This document shows, in pieces, positions 63,056 through 64,000 of a stretch of DNA of 64,000 nucleotides (positions are counted from its first letter, which is position 1; the number at the start of each line of letters is the position of its first letter). The position numbers and the translations under genes are program-made. This DNA comes from Antennarius striatus (lineage: Eukaryota; Chordata; Actinopteri; Lophiiformes; Antennariidae): positions 8,384,001-8,448,000 of the forward strand of contig NC_090794.1 of assembly GCF_040054535.1 (NCBI RefSeq), given 5' to 3'. The notes under the pieces were generated by a model. That model was not told where the DNA came from. It ran no database searches and was given only the letters and a program-made list of their open reading frames with translations.

Positions 63056-63547
63056 GTCAGACTATCAGTTTTAAGAAAAAAACAGTGTGTTTAATAAAAG
63101 TAATAGCTCAGTTTACTGAAGTCTCATTATCAGCACAAACAAGGACCTTCTCTGAGTGTGGCAATCTTTCAAAGAACTTTGCTACCTGCTATGACATGTT
63201 CATATTCAAATTCAAAAAACTTTGTTTTTTCCCCAAGGGACAATTGAAAGCATATAAAGCAGGACTGGTTTAAAAATGCAAACATATAGTGTAAAAATAG
63301 TTTAAACATAAACAATAAACATAAACAATGAATAAATAGTAACATAAATACACTGTTAAATAATAATTCAAAAACCTAGTTACCGGTAGTTCAAAACCTA
63401 GTTTGTTTAGAACATAGTTTGTTCAAAACCTAGTGGGTTAGTGAGTTCAAAAACTTGTTTTAAAACCTAGTTAGTTTTAAAACCTAGTTACTTTAAAACC
63501 TAGTTAGTTCAAAAACTAGTTGAACCTAGTTGGTTAGTTTAAAACCG

Positions 63548-63595
<48 letters not shown>

Positions 63596-64000
63596 CAAAA
63601 ACCAGTTACTTCAAAACATAGTTCAAAACCTAGTTAGTTTAAATCCTAGTTAGTTAGTTCAAAACCTAGTTAGTTCAAAATCTAGTTAGTTTAAAAACTT
63701 AGTTCAAAACTATTTAGTTAGTTCAAAACATGGTTCAATAAGATAATAAGAATAATCTAACATAAACAGTGTAAACATAAACAATAAACATGAATCATTA
63801 AATAATAACATAAATAGCATAAATACACTGTTAATGTTTAATAATAATTCAGAACCTAATTAGTTCAAAATCTAGTGAGTTCAAAACGTAGTTAGTTTGG
63901 AACAGGGGTTTAAATTAAAACTCACAGAGGTCCAGTTATTCCACTTAGTAAAACGTCCGAACCCAAGTCCAGTTTGTGTCTTATTTCCACATTTTCATGG
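63056..64000 (+). other. Intron 4 of the second CYP46A-like gene, with minisatellite
   Basis: Contains a degenerate tandem array at about 63,375-63,900, built from variants of gttagttcaaaacctagtta, with a pure (GTTA)n core at 63,549-63,594. A duplicated aacataaacaataaacat motif flanks it on both sides (63,305 and 63,770). No exon 5 was found before the window ends. Confidence 0.85.

Overview
The window is nuclear DNA of a ray-finned (teleost-type) fish. Protein-coding genes are split into short exons with GT-AG introns. Long AT-rich spacers carry fish-type repeats: a Rex3 non-LTR retrotransposon, Tc1/mariner, hAT, pogo-like and piggyBac remnants, a tRNA-headed SINE, and many microsatellites. 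No prokaryotic, viral or CRISPR structure is present. Gene identities come from reading spliced protein against remembered vertebrate families; no database was searched.

Layout. (1) 1-6.4 kb: last 11 coding exons of SNW1 (SKIP), a spliceosome/transcription co-regulator, plus strand; its 5' part lies outside the window. (2) 6.4-15.9 kb: a gene-poor spacer with an internally deleted Tc1 element, a LINE remnant and three near-perfect hairpins. SLIRP and ALKBH1, which I recall between SNW1 and SPTLC2 in human 14q24.3, are not recognisable. (3) 15.9-30.8 kb: complete 12-exon SPTLC2, 564 aa, large subunit of serine palmitoyltransferase. (4) 32.1-41.0 kb: complete 6-coding-exon isthmin, best assigned ISM2 by synteny, 469 aa, secreted, with TSP1 and AMOP domains. 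(5) 41-51.6 kb: spacer with a decayed hAT element and two Rex3 copies. (6) 51.6-56.3 kb: complete 15-exon CYP46A (cholesterol 24-hydroxylase family) gene on the minus strand, 506 aa. (7) 57.1-59.8 kb: a degenerate duplicate of the neighbourhood, made of spacer copy, dead CYP46A exons 8 and 7, and dead ISM2 exon 3. (8) 60.7 kb: an intact tRNA-Thr(UGU), minus strand. (9) 62.2 kb to the edge: first four exons of a second, divergent CYP46A gene on the plus strand, head-to-head with the first.

SNW1-SPTLC2-ISM2 matches the gene order I recall for human 14q24.3. SPTLC2 (sphingolipid synthesis) and CYP46A (sterol hydroxylation) are both ER-membrane lipid enzymes, but nothing in the sequence shows joint regulation.

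The most informative structure is the ISM2-CYP46A block. It has been duplicated and rearranged, and one duplicate keeps the pre-insertion site of a Rex3 element found in the other. I see no clearly new biological system. The most unusual items are this duplication debris, a CYP46A intron made almost entirely of a hexanucleotide repeat, and six short near-perfect inverted duplications.
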